A program made the translations under genes and the position numbers. A DNA stretch of 64,000 bases. It comes from Rhizobium tumorigenes. Its GTDB lineage: Bacteria > Pseudomonadota > Alphaproteobacteria > Rhizobiales > Rhizobiaceae. Shown piece after piece: positions 44,138 to 55,907 of this stretch (positions are counted from its first letter, which is position 1; each line of letters begins with the position of its first letter). The DNA lies in contig NZ_CP117258.1 of assembly GCF_003240565.2 (NCBI RefSeq), positions 248,001-312,000 on the forward strand, written 5' to 3'. Under the pieces are notes generated by a model that did not search any database, was not told the origin of the DNA, and saw only the letters and a program-made list of their open reading frames with translations.

Positions 44138-45292
44138 TCATCCGTCTTCCATCGTAAATCTATCGCGGGGCACGTATCCGACTACAGACGACTTGTACGC
44201 TGAAATGGTTTCGTTAACGTGTGCGCGCAGACCGGAGCGGAATTGCTCGGCGGAAAAACGCGCGGCCTGCGCCTTGCAGTTTTCCGGGGAAAATTCACCC
44301 TCGCGGCCAAGAAACAGGCGGACGCTGGCAGCGATGGCGGATGGCTCGGGCTGATCGAAGAACAAGCCGGTCCGGCCGTCGACGACGGTCTCGCAGGAGC
44401 CGCCACGCCCGAGAGCGATCACCGGCGTTCCCTCCGACTGGGCCTCGACCGAAATGATGCCGAAATCCTCTTCTGCGGCAAAGATGAAGGCGCGCGCAGT
44501 GGCCATCAGGTCACGCAGCGCTGTGTCGCTGACGAAGCCGGCGAAGGTTACATTGGCTCCAGCGATCTTCTGAAGATGCGCCGCCTCCGGGCCGTCGCCG
44601 GCAACGATCAGACGCTGGTCGGGCAGCTCGGCGAAAGCCCGGACAATCGCCTCGATGTTCTTGTAAGGCACCAGTCGGCTGGCAGCGAGAAAGTGATCGC
44701 CCTTTACCGCCTCGTGTTGGCGCGTCGACAGATTGGCCGGAGGATAGAGTACCTTCGCCTCGCGACCGTAGACCTTGCGGATGCGCCGCGCGACGAAGTG
44801 CGAATTTGCCAGCAGCAGATCCGGTCCGCTGGCGGTGCGGGTATCCCAGATGCGCAGCTTGTGCAGGAGCGGCCGCGCCAGAAGCCGCGTCACGGGATTT
44901 CGATTGCGCGCGAGATAGGCATGCTGCAGATCCCAGGCGTAGCGGATCGGCGAATGCACGTAGGAAACATGCAGCTGGTCCGGCCCTGCCAGCACGCCCT
45001 TGGCGACGGCATAGCTGCTGGAAATGATGAGGTCGTAGGACGACAGATCGAGCTGCTCGATGGCAAGCGGCATCAGCGGCAGGAAGGCCCGGTGCGCCCG
45101 CTGCATGAAGGGCATTTTTTGAAGAAAGCTTGTTCTCGTCTGCTTCAAGCCGATCCGGTCACGGTCTTCCTGCGTCAGGAAGTCGAAGAGGCAAAACACG
45201 TCGGCCTCAGGATAGCAGCGCAGCATCTCCTGCAATACCCGTTCGGCGCCGCCGATCGTGTAAAGCCAATCATGTACAATCGCCACGCGCAT
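44138..45292 (-). CDS. Glycosyltransferase family 4 (WbaZ/mannosyltransferase-like), first gene of the compact operon
   Basis: 384 residues. Starts MRVAIVHDWLYTIGGAERVLQEML and has VSYVHSPIRYAWDLQHAYL, a pattern I associate with WbaZ-like mannosyl- or rhamnosyltransferases. C-terminal lobe FLAASRLVPYKNIEAIVRAFAELP and EEDFGIISVEAQSEGTPVIALGRGG with the E-x7-E motif. AAAGGA precedes the ATG. Only 4 bases separate it from the Wzz gene. A 70-base AT-rich gap to the hydrolase gene upstream may hold the operon promoter. Confidence 0.88.
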   Translation of the reverse strand: MRVAIVHDWLYTIGGAERVLQEMLRCYPEADVFCLFDFLTQEDRDRIGLKQTRTSFLQKMPFMQRAHRAFLPLMPLAIEQLDLSSYDLIISSSYAVAKGVLAGPDQLHVSYVHSPIRYAWDLQHAYLARNRNPVTRLLARPLLHKLRIWDTRTASGPDLLLANSHFVARRIRKVYGREAKVLYPPANLSTRQHEAVKGDHFLAASRLVPYKNIEAIVRAFAELPDQRLIVAGDGPEAAHLQKIAGANVTFAGFVSDTALRDLMATARAFIFAAEEDFGIISVEAQSEGTPVIALGRGGSCETVVDGRTGLFFDQPEPSAIAASVRLFLGREGEFSPENCKAQAARFSAEQFRSGLRAHVNETISAYKSSVVGYVPRDRFTMEDG

Positions 45293-45362
45293 CGGGAAAA
45301 ATCCTTTGATCCACTTTCCTCATACAATCCGACAGCTTAAAAATATGTTAGTCATTACATCC

Positions 45363-47171
45363 CTAGGTTAAACTGCTGTTAGCCATCTCAGCTCCCGGCA
45401 GCACGTAAGCTGCCTTGCCGAGACGCTCAACCGCCTCGACGCATGTCAGCAGTTCCTTGAGGATCTCGTCGCGGGCGTGCCGGGCGGTCATGTTATGCTC
45501 CGCTCCGGCTGCGATACGCACGGTCGCATGGTCATACCCGGAGGCATGGCGCTTGCCGAAATGGCGGGCCAGTTCGTCCAGGCCGCCATCGTTCTCGGCG
45601 TACAGCAAAAACACGGCAACTCCGCGGGCTTGCAGCTGCTGTGCCTGCTGGCGAATGGCGGCTTTCAGTCTCCCGGCACTCGAAAGAGCACCGACGAAAT
45701 GCGGCAGGCGCGTCGAAAGCTGTTTTCTGGCGATGCGCATGCCTTTTGCGCTGACTGCCAGCAGCGACTTGCGACCGGTGAGGACATCCCTTGCGATCTG
45801 CGTCGAGAATGCACGCCGGCGATAGTTTGCGACTGACGACGTCCCGCCGCTCATGATCTGTTCGAACGTCTCGCTTGGCGAAAGTCCGAGCCGTACGGTG
45901 TTGACGGCGACCAGCCCCCGGATGCGCGGATCTGCCACCGCCGTCTGGATCGCCGCGTATCCGCCACTGCATCGGCCGGATACGAGGACGGGACCTAGAC
46001 CGAGCGCCTCGACCGTCGTGACGGCCTCGATGACGTCCCGGGTTTGCCCGTCGACATAGTAGGCGTGGCCATCGATATCTTCAGCGTCACCGATACCGCC
46101 GGTGTCGATCCGGAAACTCGCAACGCCTTGTAGCGCCAGCTTCCGAGCGAACTCGACATGCATGCGCGCCCAGCCGATGTGGTAGTTGTCGCCTGAATTG
46201 ATCAATATGATGGTTGCCCGCGGCGGCGATATATTCGGCAGGCAGAGAATGGCGAACAGCCGTCCGCCGGGCCCGAACAGGATCGGCCTCTCGCTGTAGC
46301 CGTTGCCGCGCAGAGCCTCAGCCAGTTGCTGGTGCCCGGGGACCTGCTGTCTGCCCGGCGGCACCGTCTGCACCAGCCACGCACAGACATTTTCGAAACA
46401 TTCGACCGGAGGGATAGAAGCTTGGTTATAGGCGAGAAATCCCTCAGACCCGGTGTAGGGCGCAGCCGTTACCGTAAATCCGGCAGTTGCAAGCCGCTGC
46501 GGCCAGTCTGCAACTCCAGGAGTGCCCGGTCTCAAGACGGATAGCAGCGGAGTCGGCGAACGCGGGCGGGTGCCCTCATCGAGCCGTAGCGCGGCGATCC
46601 CCTTGGCAAGTGCCAGCGAGATGGAGTGGCCGGCGATCTCAATCATGTCCTTCGAGGGGGCATTGGGCAGGCTTAGGAAGGAGCCGATCAGGCGACCGAG
46701 GATTTCCAGTTCGCGCAGCCCAGTGCGGCCTTCGCTCTGCGGGGCCATCTGGACGATGGCGGCTGCAGAAACGAGATCAGCGCAGTGTGGTGCCAGCAGT
46801 CCCCCCACGCCATGGCCAACGAGGACGATCCTCTCCATCGAATAACGTTCGATCATCAGGTTCGCCGCTGCCTTGACGGCGTCCAGCCAGTCGGTCAGCG
46901 AGACGCCGGCTTCCGTATCTCCGATGCTGTCGCCGGCGCCGGGCCAGTCGAAGCGCAGACAACAATAACCGGCTTTCGCCATTCTCTCCGCAAACCCGGC
47001 CCAGCCGCGCCGGATCGTCAGTTCCTCGAACCCCCAGGCTGGCAGCATGACCACGCCTGTGGTGCCACCGCCATCATGGATAAACCCCGCGCATCCCTGG
47101 AATGTGACTGGTATTCCCAACGCGCGTTCCAAGATATTTCCCCATGATGTATTCAACGATCGGCCCACCAT
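45363..47171 (-). CDS. Tandem alpha/beta hydrolase protein with an altered first active site
   Basis: 602 residues made of two alpha/beta hydrolase units. The first (about 15-265) has FDWPGAGDSIGD and the elbow GHGVGG, where the usual Ser of GxSxG is Gly. The second (about 285-580) has INSGDNYHIGWARMHVEFARKLALQG, RIDTGGIGDAEDIDG, the elbow GRCSGGYAAI with Ser, an Asp in LLYAENDGG and His in GAEHNM, a complete triad. I recall hydrolases associated with exosortase/polysaccharide loci, so an acyl-ester role on the polymer or lipid is possible. Located upstream of the polysaccharide operon on the same strand. Confidence 0.78.
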   Translation of the reverse strand: MVGRSLNTSWGNILERALGIPVTFQGCAGFIHDGGGTTGVVMLPAWGFEELTIRRGWAGFAERMAKAGYCCLRFDWPGAGDSIGDTEAGVSLTDWLDAVKAAANLMIERYSMERIVLVGHGVGGLLAPHCADLVSAAAIVQMAPQSEGRTGLRELEILGRLIGSFLSLPNAPSKDMIEIAGHSISLALAKGIAALRLDEGTRPRSPTPLLSVLRPGTPGVADWPQRLATAGFTVTAAPYTGSEGFLAYNQASIPPVECFENVCAWLVQTVPPGRQQVPGHQQLAEALRGNGYSERPILFGPGGRLFAILCLPNISPPRATIILINSGDNYHIGWARMHVEFARKLALQGVASFRIDTGGIGDAEDIDGHAYYVDGQTRDVIEAVTTVEALGLGPVLVSGRCSGGYAAIQTAVADPRIRGLVAVNTVRLGLSPSETFEQIMSGGTSSVANYRRRAFSTQIARDVLTGRKSLLAVSAKGMRIARKQLSTRLPHFVGALSSAGRLKAAIRQQAQQLQARGVAVFLLYAENDGGLDELARHFGKRHASGYDHATVRIAAGAEHNMTARHARDEILKELLTCVEAVERLGKAAYVLPGAEMANSSLT

Positions 47172-47307
47172 GGCAGTCGTTCAAGATCTGCAGGGCGCGC
47201 CAGTGAAAGACATTAGCGTCGAGCAATATAAATATTTCGTATGCAGAGGGGATCTACTTCATACATAGCCGCCCTCGTCGCGTGCGCGCCGATCCGTTGC
47301 TACCTGC

Positions 47308-47329
47308 CTGAAGCTAAACCCTGCTTCAG
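47308..47329 (-). terminator. Stem-loop overlapping the kdpE stop
   Basis: CTGAAGC and GCTTCAG pair around an 8-base loop across the kdpE stop codon. No T-run follows, so it is only a possible end of the kdp transcript. The remaining 140 bases to 47171 are partly AT-rich (near 47225-47265) and may hold the hydrolase promoter. Confidence 0.4.
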
Positions 47330-48018
47330 TCGGGCGCCCGCAGCCGATAGCCGACGCCCGTTTCCGTGGTGATATAGACCGGCTGGTCGGGTGATGCCTC
47401 GATCTTCTGCCTGAGTTGGCGGACGTAGACGCGCAGATACTGCACGTCGGCGGCGGGTCCCCAGACCTGTTTCAGGACGAACTGGTGCGTCAGCACCTTG
47501 CCGGCATGTTGCGCCATGACGCGGAGGATGTCGTACTCCTTTGGCGACAGCTTGACCTCGACACTGTCCACTCGGACGATCCGCTTGACGAGATCGACGG
47601 ATAGTCCTCCGGTCTGGAAAATGGCCTTCTCACCCTGTTGCTGCAGCCGGTGCCTCAAAGCGACGCGTATGCGGGCGGCAAGTTCGTTGACGCCGAAGGG
47701 CTTGGTCACATAGTCGTCGGCGCCGATTTCCAGCGCCTGGACGATGCCGCCCTCGTCCGTCCGGCTGGAGAGAATGACGACAGGGATGATCACTCCCTCG
47801 TCGCGCCATTGCTGCAGCAGTTCGTGACCGGGTTTGTCCGGCAGCCCGAGGTCGAGGATGATGAGGTCAGGTGGCTCGTTCTTGACAAGCCGAGCCGCCG
47901 AGAGAGCATCGGCAGCCTCGATAACATCGTATCCCTGCGCCGTCAGCCCGACGCGCAGGAGCCGACGGATCGGTGGTTCGTCGTCGACGATGAGGATCTT
48001 GATCGCTGCGCCTGTCAT
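47326..48018 (-). CDS. kdpE: KdpE response regulator
   Basis: 230 residues, OmpR/PhoB type. Receiver domain (1-120) with acidic pocket DDEPP, phospho-acceptor Asp in [13 protein letters not shown] and Lys in YVTKPFG. Winged-helix domain (about 130-228) with [31 protein letters not shown] and [14 protein letters not shown]. Activated by KdpD under potassium limitation or osmotic stress, it turns on the kdp pump. The kdpD and kdpE genes overlap by 4 bases. A matching operator is visible at 55731-55747. Confidence 0.95.
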   Translation of the reverse strand: MTGAAIKILIVDDEPPIRRLLRVGLTAQGYDVIEAADALSAARLVKNEPPDLIILDLGLPDKPGHELLQQWRDEGVIIPVVILSSRTDEGGIVQALEIGADDYVTKPFGVNELAARIRVALRHRLQQQGEKAIFQTGGLSVDLVKRIVRVDSVEVKLSPKEYDILRVMAQHAGKVLTHQFVLKQVWGPAADVQYLRVYVRQLRQKIEASPDQPVYITTETGVGYRLRAPD

Positions 48019-50726
48019 CTGAGATCTTCCATTGGGGGAGTGTCGATTGCGCGCGGCAGGCGGATGGTGAAGGCGGCTCCAGCTCGGTCCATGCGGTTTG
48101 CTGCCGTGACGGTGCCACCCATCGCCTCCACGAAGCCGCGGCAGATCGACAATCCGAGGCCTGTCCCGGCGCGCACCTGATCTCCCTTGCGGACGCGGTA
48201 GAACGTATCGAACACGCGTTCGAGGTCATCGCCCGGAATGCCCGGTCCCTCGTCGGCTACCTCGACGAAGACGTTGTAGGGGTTGGCCCAGCTGCGAATA
48301 CTGATGGTCGTCCCCTCCGGCGCATATTTCGCGGCGTTGTCGAGGAGGTTGAAGAACACCTGCTCGAGAAGCACCGGATCGACGCGCACCATTGGCAGGT
48401 CTGCGGCGATCTGCACCTGCGTCTGGTGATGGACGAGAATTTTCGCGCTGCGCCGGAGGGCACTGCCGGCGATATCCTCGATGAAGTACAGCGCACTGTT
48501 CGGCTCCATCGCGCCGGACCCGATGCGTGTCATGTCGAGAAGGTTGGCAATGAAGCGGTTCAGCCGTTCGGATTCGTCGACGATGGTCGACAGCAGGTCG
48601 GCGCGGTCCTCGGCAGTCATCGAATCCAGATAGTCGCGTAACGTCCCGGCAGCACCGAGGATGGCCGCCAGCGGCGTCTTCAGATCATGGGAAATGGAGG
48701 TCAGCAATGCCGACCGCAAACGGTCCGCCTCGACGGCAAGCTTGGCGCGGTCCACGTCGCCGACGAGCTGGATGCGCTCGATGGCGAGTGCGGCCTGATC
48801 CGCCAGCGCGTCCAGCAGGCGCTGCTGCTCCGGCGTTAGCAACGGGCCGTCACGCCGATCGCTGTCGAGGCCGATCACGCCGACGGCCGAGCGGCCGGTG
48901 CGCAACGGCACATAGAGGCGCTTGGCGCCGGGCAGCGTATCGGCGCCGCGACCGGCGGCGTGGTTGTGATCCCAGGCCCAGCGCGCGGCCGCAATGTCGG
49001 CGTCGTCCAGCGTGTCGTCCGGCGGATAGCCCGCCTTGACGGCAATCGTGCCGTCTTCCGGCAACAGCAGCACGACGCGAACCTTGAGCATGGAGGCCAG
49101 CTGGAAGGCCGTTGCCCAGAGCACGTCATCCAGCGTGCCGGTGCCGGCGAGCTTCTTCGAAAAGAGGTAAAGGTCTTCCGTGGTCCTGGCACGATGGCGG
49201 GCGGCAGCGGCTTGCCGTTGCACTGTTGCGGTCAGGTTGCTGGCGATGATCGCCACGCCGAAGAAGAAGAATAGCGCCAGCACGCTTTCGGGATCGCTGA
49301 TCGTGAAGGTGTAGCGCGGCGGCAGGAAAAAGAAGTTGAAGGCCAGCGAACCGAGCACCGACGAATAGAGCGCCGGCCGCAGCCCGTGCATGACAGCAGA
49401 GGTCAGCACCGCCATCAGGAAGACAAGCGCCAGGTTGCGGACATCGAGGAACTGGTCGAGGAGTGCGCCGACCATCAGCGCGATGACGACATAACCGGTG
49501 GCAAGGAGATATGCCTTGAGGTCGAACGTCGGCACTGCGGCGGCGCTCGCGACACCGCGTGCTGCCACCGGCGCATCCTTGTCGTTGCCGGAAATGACAT
49601 GGACGCTGATATCGCCGGCGCGCCGGATCAGCGCGTCCGAGGCCGACCCCATGAAGGAGTCCCGCCAGCGCCGCTTGCGCGGTGCGCTGGTGACGATATG
49701 GGTGACGTTCTGGCTGGCGGCGTGCTGCAGCAGTTCCTCGGCGACGTCCCGCCCCGGAATGGTGATTGCCTCGCCGCCTAGCTGTTCGGCAAGCCTCAGG
49801 GTGGCCGCGATCGTGTCACGCTCCGTCTCCGAGAGATTGATCGAGCGGTTCGTCTCCACATAGACCGCAGACCACCGCGCCCGCAGGCGCGATGCCATCC
49901 GCGCCCCGTAGCGCACCAGCGATGCCGAGCGCGGATCTTCATCGACGGAGACGAGAATACGCTCGCCGGCAGCCCAGGGCCCGGCAATCGCATTGGCCTG
50001 CATATGCGTCAAAAGCTGGTCGTCGACGCGCTGGGCGGTGCGGCGCAGGGCGAGTTCGCGCAGGGCCGTGAGGTTGCCCGGCGTAAAATAGTTCGTCAGC
50101 GCCCGCTCCGCCGTTTTGGCGACATAGACCTTGCCGTCGTGCAGGCGCTTGATGAGATCGTCCGGCGTCAGGTCGATGATCTCGACGTCGTCGGCCATGT
50201 CGATGATCGAGTCCGGGACGGTCTCGCGAACCCGGATGCGGGTGATCTGCGATACGACGTCGTTGAGGCTTTCTACATGTTGGATGTTCAAGGTCGTATA
50301 GACGTTGATCCCGCGGTCGAGCAGCTCCTTGACATCGAGGTAGCGTTTCGGGTGGCGGCTGCCCTCGGCGTTGGTGTGAGCCAGCTCGTCGACCAGCACC
50401 CAGTCCGGTCGCCGGGCGAGGATAGCATCAAGGTCCATCTCCTCGAGCAGCTGGCCCTTGTAGGGCAGCTTGACGCGCGGGACGATCTCGAAGCCGGAAA
50501 GCAGCGCCTGCGTTTCCTTGCGCCCGTGGGTCTCGACGACGCCGATGACGACGTCGAAGCCGTCGGCGATCTTGGCCCGACCGGAGACAAGCATCTCGTA
50601 GGTCTTGCCGACCCCCGGAGCAGCACCCAGAAAAATCTTCAGGCGGCCGCGTGTCTCAGCCCGGGCCTTCTCCAACAGGGCGTCGGGTGAAGGTCTCAGC
50701 AATTGATCGCGGTCGCCTGCAGACAT
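48015..50726 (-). CDS. kdpD: KdpD sensor histidine kinase
   Basis: 903 residues from the ATG at 50726, an ordinary length for KdpD. N-terminal KdpD domain with Walker [14 protein letters not shown] and DELAHTN, a Usp-like domain (about 250-380), four clustered membrane helices (about 400-500), a GAF region (about 520-660), then the kinase core: H-box [15 protein letters not shown]-box [14 protein letters not shown] and GxG boxes [10 protein letters not shown] and [11 protein letters not shown]. Senses K+ and turgor and phosphorylates KdpE. An upstream TTG at 50744 is the alternative start. Confidence 0.95.
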   Translation of the reverse strand: MSAGDRDQLLRPSPDALLEKARAETRGRLKIFLGAAPGVGKTYEMLVSGRAKIADGFDVVIGVVETHGRKETQALLSGFEIVPRVKLPYKGQLLEEMDLDAILARRPDWVLVDELAHTNAEGSRHPKRYLDVKELLDRGINVYTTLNIQHVESLNDVVSQITRIRVRETVPDSIIDMADDVEIIDLTPDDLIKRLHDGKVYVAKTAERALTNYFTPGNLTALRELALRRTAQRVDDQLLTHMQANAIAGPWAAGERILVSVDEDPRSASLVRYGARMASRLRARWSAVYVETNRSINLSETERDTIAATLRLAEQLGGEAITIPGRDVAEELLQHAASQNVTHIVTSAPRKRRWRDSFMGSASDALIRRAGDISVHVISGNDKDAPVAARGVASAAAVPTFDLKAYLLATGYVVIALMVGALLDQFLDVRNLALVFLMAVLTSAVMHGLRPALYSSVLGSLAFNFFFLPPRYTFTISDPESVLALFFFFGVAIIASNLTATVQRQAAAARHRARTTEDLYLFSKKLAGTGTLDDVLWATAFQLASMLKVRVVLLLPEDGTIAVKAGYPPDDTLDDADIAAARWAWDHNHAAGRGADTLPGAKRLYVPLRTGRSAVGVIGLDSDRRDGPLLTPEQQRLLDALADQAALAIERIQLVGDVDRAKLAVEADRLRSALLTSISHDLKTPLAAILGAAGTLRDYLDSMTAEDRADLLSTIVDESERLNRFIANLLDMTRIGSGAMEPNSALYFIEDIAGSALRRSAKILVHHQTQVQIAADLPMVRVDPVLLEQVFFNLLDNAAKYAPEGTTISIRSWANPYNVFVEVADEGPGIPGDDLERVFDTFYRVRKGDQVRAGTGLGLSICRGFVEAMGGTVTAANRMDRAGAAFTIRLPRAIDTPPMEDLR

Positions 50727-50775
50727 GAAGTCATTCTTTCGCAATTGGCCCTAGCCCGGGGCTGGCCAAGGCCTG

Positions 50776-51342
50776 TTAGGTCGCCATGGCGTCAAGTGCC
50801 TGGTTGAGAGCCAGAACGTTGACCGTGGCCTCGCCCAGAATGCCGAGTTCGCGGCCCTGGACGATCGTATCAACCAACGTCTTTACCTTGGCTTCGTCCA
50901 AGTTGCGAGCCTTGGCAATCCGGGGCACCTGAAAGTAGGCAGCCTCCGGCGAAATGGCCGGATCGAGGCCGCTGCCGGAAGCGGTCACGAGATCGGCGGG
51001 CACCTCTGCATTCGGATTGGTAGCCTTGGCGGCGTCATAATCGGCCTTGACACGGTCGATCAATTTTTTCGAGGTCGGGCCGAGGTTGGAGCCACCGGAG
51101 CTTGAAGCATTATAGCCATCACCGGCCGCAGAGGGGCGCCCGTGGAAATAGCGGTCGCTGGCGAAAGCCTGTCCGATCAGGCTGGAGCCGATGACCTTGC
51201 CGTCCTTGACGACAAGACTGCCGGCCGCCTGCGTCGGAAACAGCGCCTTGGCAGCGCCGGTCATTGCGAGCGGATAGACAAGGCCGGTGAGAGCCGTGGT
51301 CACGACGATCATCACGATGGCGGGGCGGAGCTGGTTCAGCAT
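50776..51342 (-). CDS. kdpC: KdpC, potassium-transporting ATPase subunit C
   Basis: 188 residues. One N-terminal membrane helix ([23 protein letters not shown]), then the conserved external domain: [59 protein letters not shown] and QVPRIAKAR. It stabilises the KdpFABC complex and affects ATP affinity of KdpB. Located 55 bases after kdpB and 49 bases before kdpD. Confidence 0.96.
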   Translation of the reverse strand: MLNQLRPAIVMIVVTTALTGLVYPLAMTGAAKALFPTQAAGSLVVKDGKVIGSSLIGQAFASDRYFHGRPSAAGDGYNASSSGGSNLGPTSKKLIDRVKADYDAAKATNPNAEVPADLVTASGSGLDPAISPEAAYFQVPRIAKARNLDEAKVKTLVDTIVQGRELGILGEATVNVLALNQALDAMAT

Positions 51343-51397
51343 TTATGAGTACTCCCTGGTTGGGGTGAAAGCGAGAATGCGGCGGTGGCGACGCCGG

Positions 51398-53464
<2,067 letters not shown>

Positions 53465-53507
53465 TGAGAGACTCCAGCGAAAGAGGAAGCGTGATCGGAT
53501 GGGCCGG

Positions 53508-53663
53508 TCAGCCGTGAAGGATTTTGAAAGCGGCAAGCACGACCAGCAGGATGGCCATCATCATCAGGATGACGTCCGAGGCGCGGGTCGCTGCCGCCGG
53601 CCCTCGTGCCGGCGAACCGGCGCGAGGGCGTGTACGTTTGCGAAGCATGTGTCGCAGGATCAT
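53508..53663 (-). CDS. Small single-pass membrane protein between kdpA and kdpB, 51 residues
   Basis: ATG at 53663, stop at 53508. Its TGAGG ribosome-binding site overlaps the kdpA stop and lies 9 bases before the ATG. The N-terminal half is strongly basic and Pro/Ala-rich ([19 protein letters not shown]), the C-terminal half is one transmembrane helix ([19 protein letters not shown]) ending HG*. By the positive-inside rule the basic part faces the cytoplasm. It is in the kdp operon but matches none of KdpF, A, B or C. It could be an added small subunit of the pump. Not proven to be translated. Confidence 0.65.
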   Translation of the reverse strand: MILRHMLRKRTRPRAGSPARGPAAATRASDVILMMMAILLVVLAAFKILHG

Positions 53664-53673
53664 CTGGCGGACC

Positions 53674-55377
53674 TCAGAATGTCTGCCCGGCGATCATCAT
53701 CAGGTGCTCGACCACCGGTCCGAGCGCCAGCGCCGGGAAGAAGGTCAAGCCGCCGACGATGACGATCGTGCCGACGAGCAGGCCGACAAACAGCGGACCA
53801 TCGGTCGGGAACGTCCCGGCGGACGACGGTACCCGCTTCTTGGTGACCAGCGATCCGGCAATGGCCAGAGCCGGGATGATCACCAGGAAACGACCCATCA
53901 GCATCGAGATGCCAAGCGTGATGTTGTACCAGGGCGTATTGCCGGAGAGGCCGCCGAATGCAGAGCCGTTGTTGGCAGCGGTCGAGGTGTATGCATAGAG
54001 GATCTCCGAGAAGCCGTGGGGCCCGGCCGTGCCGATCGAGGCAACGGCGCTCGGAAGCACGGAGGCAATCGCCGTGAAGATCAGCATCGCGGTCGGCAGG
54101 CAGAGAATGGCAAGGATAGCCATCTTCATTTCCTTGGCCTCGATCTTCTTGCCGAGATATTCCGGCGTGCGGCCAACCATCAGGCCGGCAACGAAGATGG
54201 CGATGATCACGAAGAGCACGATGCCGTAGAAGCCTGCGCCGACACCGCCGACGATGACTTCGCCGAGCTGCATGTTGATCAGCGGAATGAGGCCGCCGAG
54301 CGCCGTGAAGCTGCCATGCATGGCGTTGACCGCGCCGCAGGAGGCCGCCGTGGTGATGACGGCGAAGAGCGACGAAAGCACGACGCCGAAGCGGACTTCC
54401 TTGCCCTCCATGTTGCCGCCCTGAAGACCGAAGGCATGCATCAGCGGATTGCCGGCAGCCTCGGCCCAGTAGGTGACACCGACACCGACGACAAACAGGA
54501 TGCCCATCGTTGCAAGGATCGCCCAGCCCTGCCGCTGATTGCCGACCATCCGGCCGAAGACATTGGTCAAGGCAGCACCGATAGCAAAGATCGACACCAT
54601 CTGGATGAGATTGGAAATCGCATCCGGGTTTTCGAAGGGATGGGCGGAGTTGGCATTGAAGAAGCCGCCACCGTTGGTGCCGAGCATCTTGATCGCCAGC
54701 TGCGAGGCCACCGGGCCGACAGCGATCGTCTGCTGTGCGCCTTCAAGCGTCGTTGCCGTGACATAGGCGCCCAGCGTCTGCGGCACGCCGAGATAGACGA
54801 AGACCAGCGTCATGACGATGCAGATCGGCAGCAGGATGTAGAATGTGGCGCGGGTCATATCGACCCAGAAATTGCCGATTGCCTTGCCGGAGGCCCGTGA
54901 AAAGCCCCGGATGAGGCCCATCGCGATGGCCATGCCGGTCGCTGCCGACAGGAAGTTCTGGACTGTGAAGCCCGCCATCTGCGTCAGGTACGACATGATG
55001 CTTTCGCCGCCGTAGTTCTGCCAATTGGTGTTGGTGACAAAGCTCACGGCGGTGTTGAACGACAAATCCGTCGGCACGGCTGCCATGCCGGCGGGGTTGT
55101 AGGGCAGAACAGCCTGCAGGCGCTGCAGTGCATAAAGCACGGCGACGCCCAAGAGGTTGAACATCAGCAAGGAGAACGCGTAGGACGTCCAGTGCTGTTC
55201 TTCGCGCTCGCTGGTGCCTGCAAGGCGGTAAAGTCCGCGCTCGACAGGGCCAAACGCGATCGAGAGGTAAGTGCGCTCGCCCGCAAACACGCGGGTCATG
55301 TAGCCGCCGAGCGGTTTGACGAGCACTATGACGATCCCGCAAAAAAGCAGGATCTGAAGCCATCCGTTGAGGGTCAT
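53674..55377 (-). CDS. kdpA: KdpA, potassium-binding and translocating subunit
   Basis: 567 residues, ten or more membrane helices, normal length. Typical stretches: [27 protein letters not shown] at the start, [22 protein letters not shown] (first selectivity-filter region), [20 protein letters not shown] and [22 protein letters not shown]. It carries K+ through the inner membrane while KdpB supplies energy. Read after kdpF in the same operon. Confidence 0.96.
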   Translation of the reverse strand: MTLNGWLQILLFCGIVIVLVKPLGGYMTRVFAGERTYLSIAFGPVERGLYRLAGTSEREEQHWTSYAFSLLMFNLLGVAVLYALQRLQAVLPYNPAGMAAVPTDLSFNTAVSFVTNTNWQNYGGESIMSYLTQMAGFTVQNFLSAATGMAIAMGLIRGFSRASGKAIGNFWVDMTRATFYILLPICIVMTLVFVYLGVPQTLGAYVTATTLEGAQQTIAVGPVASQLAIKMLGTNGGGFFNANSAHPFENPDAISNLIQMVSIFAIGAALTNVFGRMVGNQRQGWAILATMGILFVVGVGVTYWAEAAGNPLMHAFGLQGGNMEGKEVRFGVVLSSLFAVITTAASCGAVNAMHGSFTALGGLIPLINMQLGEVIVGGVGAGFYGIVLFVIIAIFVAGLMVGRTPEYLGKKIEAKEMKMAILAILCLPTAMLIFTAIASVLPSAVASIGTAGPHGFSEILYAYTSTAANNGSAFGGLSGNTPWYNITLGISMLMGRFLVIIPALAIAGSLVTKKRVPSSAGTFPTDGPLFVGLLVGTIVIVGGLTFFPALALGPVVEHLMMIAGQTF

Positions 55378-55410
55378 GGGGTTATCTTTCAGGTCCCGGC
55401 GCCGGGCGGA

Positions 55411-55500
55411 TCAGAAGCGCTCTGGGCGAATGAGGGCGTAGGTGAGATAAACCGTTAGGAAGACGGTCACCGCACCGCTCAAAATGTAGTCGAACAGCAT
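55411..55500 (-). CDS. kdpF: KdpF, small stabilising subunit
   Basis: 29 residues: one membrane helix (LSGAVTVFLTVYLTYALI) with the typical ending RPERF before the stop. Position directly upstream of kdpA and length match KdpF of other bacteria, which stabilises the KdpABC complex. The ATG at 55500 has a GGAACAAC stretch upstream, a weak ribosome-binding site. Confidence 0.88.
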   Translation of the reverse strand: MLFDYILSGAVTVFLTVYLTYALIRPERF

Positions 55501-55515
55501 GGTTGTTGTTCCTTT

Positions 55516-55596
55516 TCAGAGACGGTCGCAGGCTTTGGTGTAGGCAAAACAAAGCCCGAAAAAGATGATGACGATGCCAAGCATGGCGATATCCAT
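55516..55596 (-). CDS. Tiny membrane ORF upstream of kdpF, 26 residues
   Basis: ATG at 55596 (alternative 55605), stop at 55516. The peptide begins MDIAMLGIVIIFFGLCF and ends CDRL, one membrane helix with a short charged tail. AAAGGA lies 10 bases before the ATG. It is the first ORF of the kdp transcript, 15 bases before kdpF. I recall similar short ORFs in front of kdpF in other alphaproteobacteria, which argues for a real product, but no function is known to me. Confidence 0.6.
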   Translation of the reverse strand: MDIAMLGIVIIFFGLCFAYTKACDRL

Positions 55597-55907
55597 TGCG
55601 CGCATGTCCTTTCAGAATGTCGAGAAACAGGGAGCCAAAGGGCTCTTGCCGGCGAGAAAGCACGTGCTTCCCGCAACGATGGTATGCACCCGATCCGCAT
55701 AAACGTTCGAGACGTGATCGCGGCGGCCCATATAAAAAAGCTATAAAGATCTGGAGAGTTTTGCCGCCTGCGGGGCCGGGCAGAAATGTGCCGTAAAAAA
55801 TGCGGCATACGTGCCGTTTCAGCCGCGAGCTGAAGGCGCGACTGCAGCTATATTAATTGGAGACAACCGGCTAAGGCAGCCGGGCCCGTCGGACGGGCGG
55901 GACGGCG
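55597..55907 (-). promoter_or_regulatory. kdp regulatory region with a KdpE-type operator at 55731-55747
   Basis: On the minus strand TTTATA, 5 bases (GCTTT), TTTATA forms two direct repeats one helical turn apart. The E. coli KdpE site has the same TTTATA-N5-TTTACA layout. It lies about 135 bases upstream of the first small ORF, a workable activator position. A TGCATACCAT stretch (55691-55682) is a candidate extended -10. The rest of this 311-base gap holds only the hairpin near 55867. Confidence 0.7.
55867..55883 (-). terminator. Possible terminator after udh
   Basis: On the minus strand CCGGCT, loop GCCTT, AGCCGG is followed by TTGTCT. The stem is short and the T-tract weak. It lies about 25 bases after the udh stop. 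Confidence 0.4.

Noticed and set aside
55888..55907. Tight inverted repeat near the udh stop (GCCCGTC/GACGGGC)
   Set aside because: The arms leave a loop of about one base, too small to fold as an RNA hairpin, and no T-run follows.
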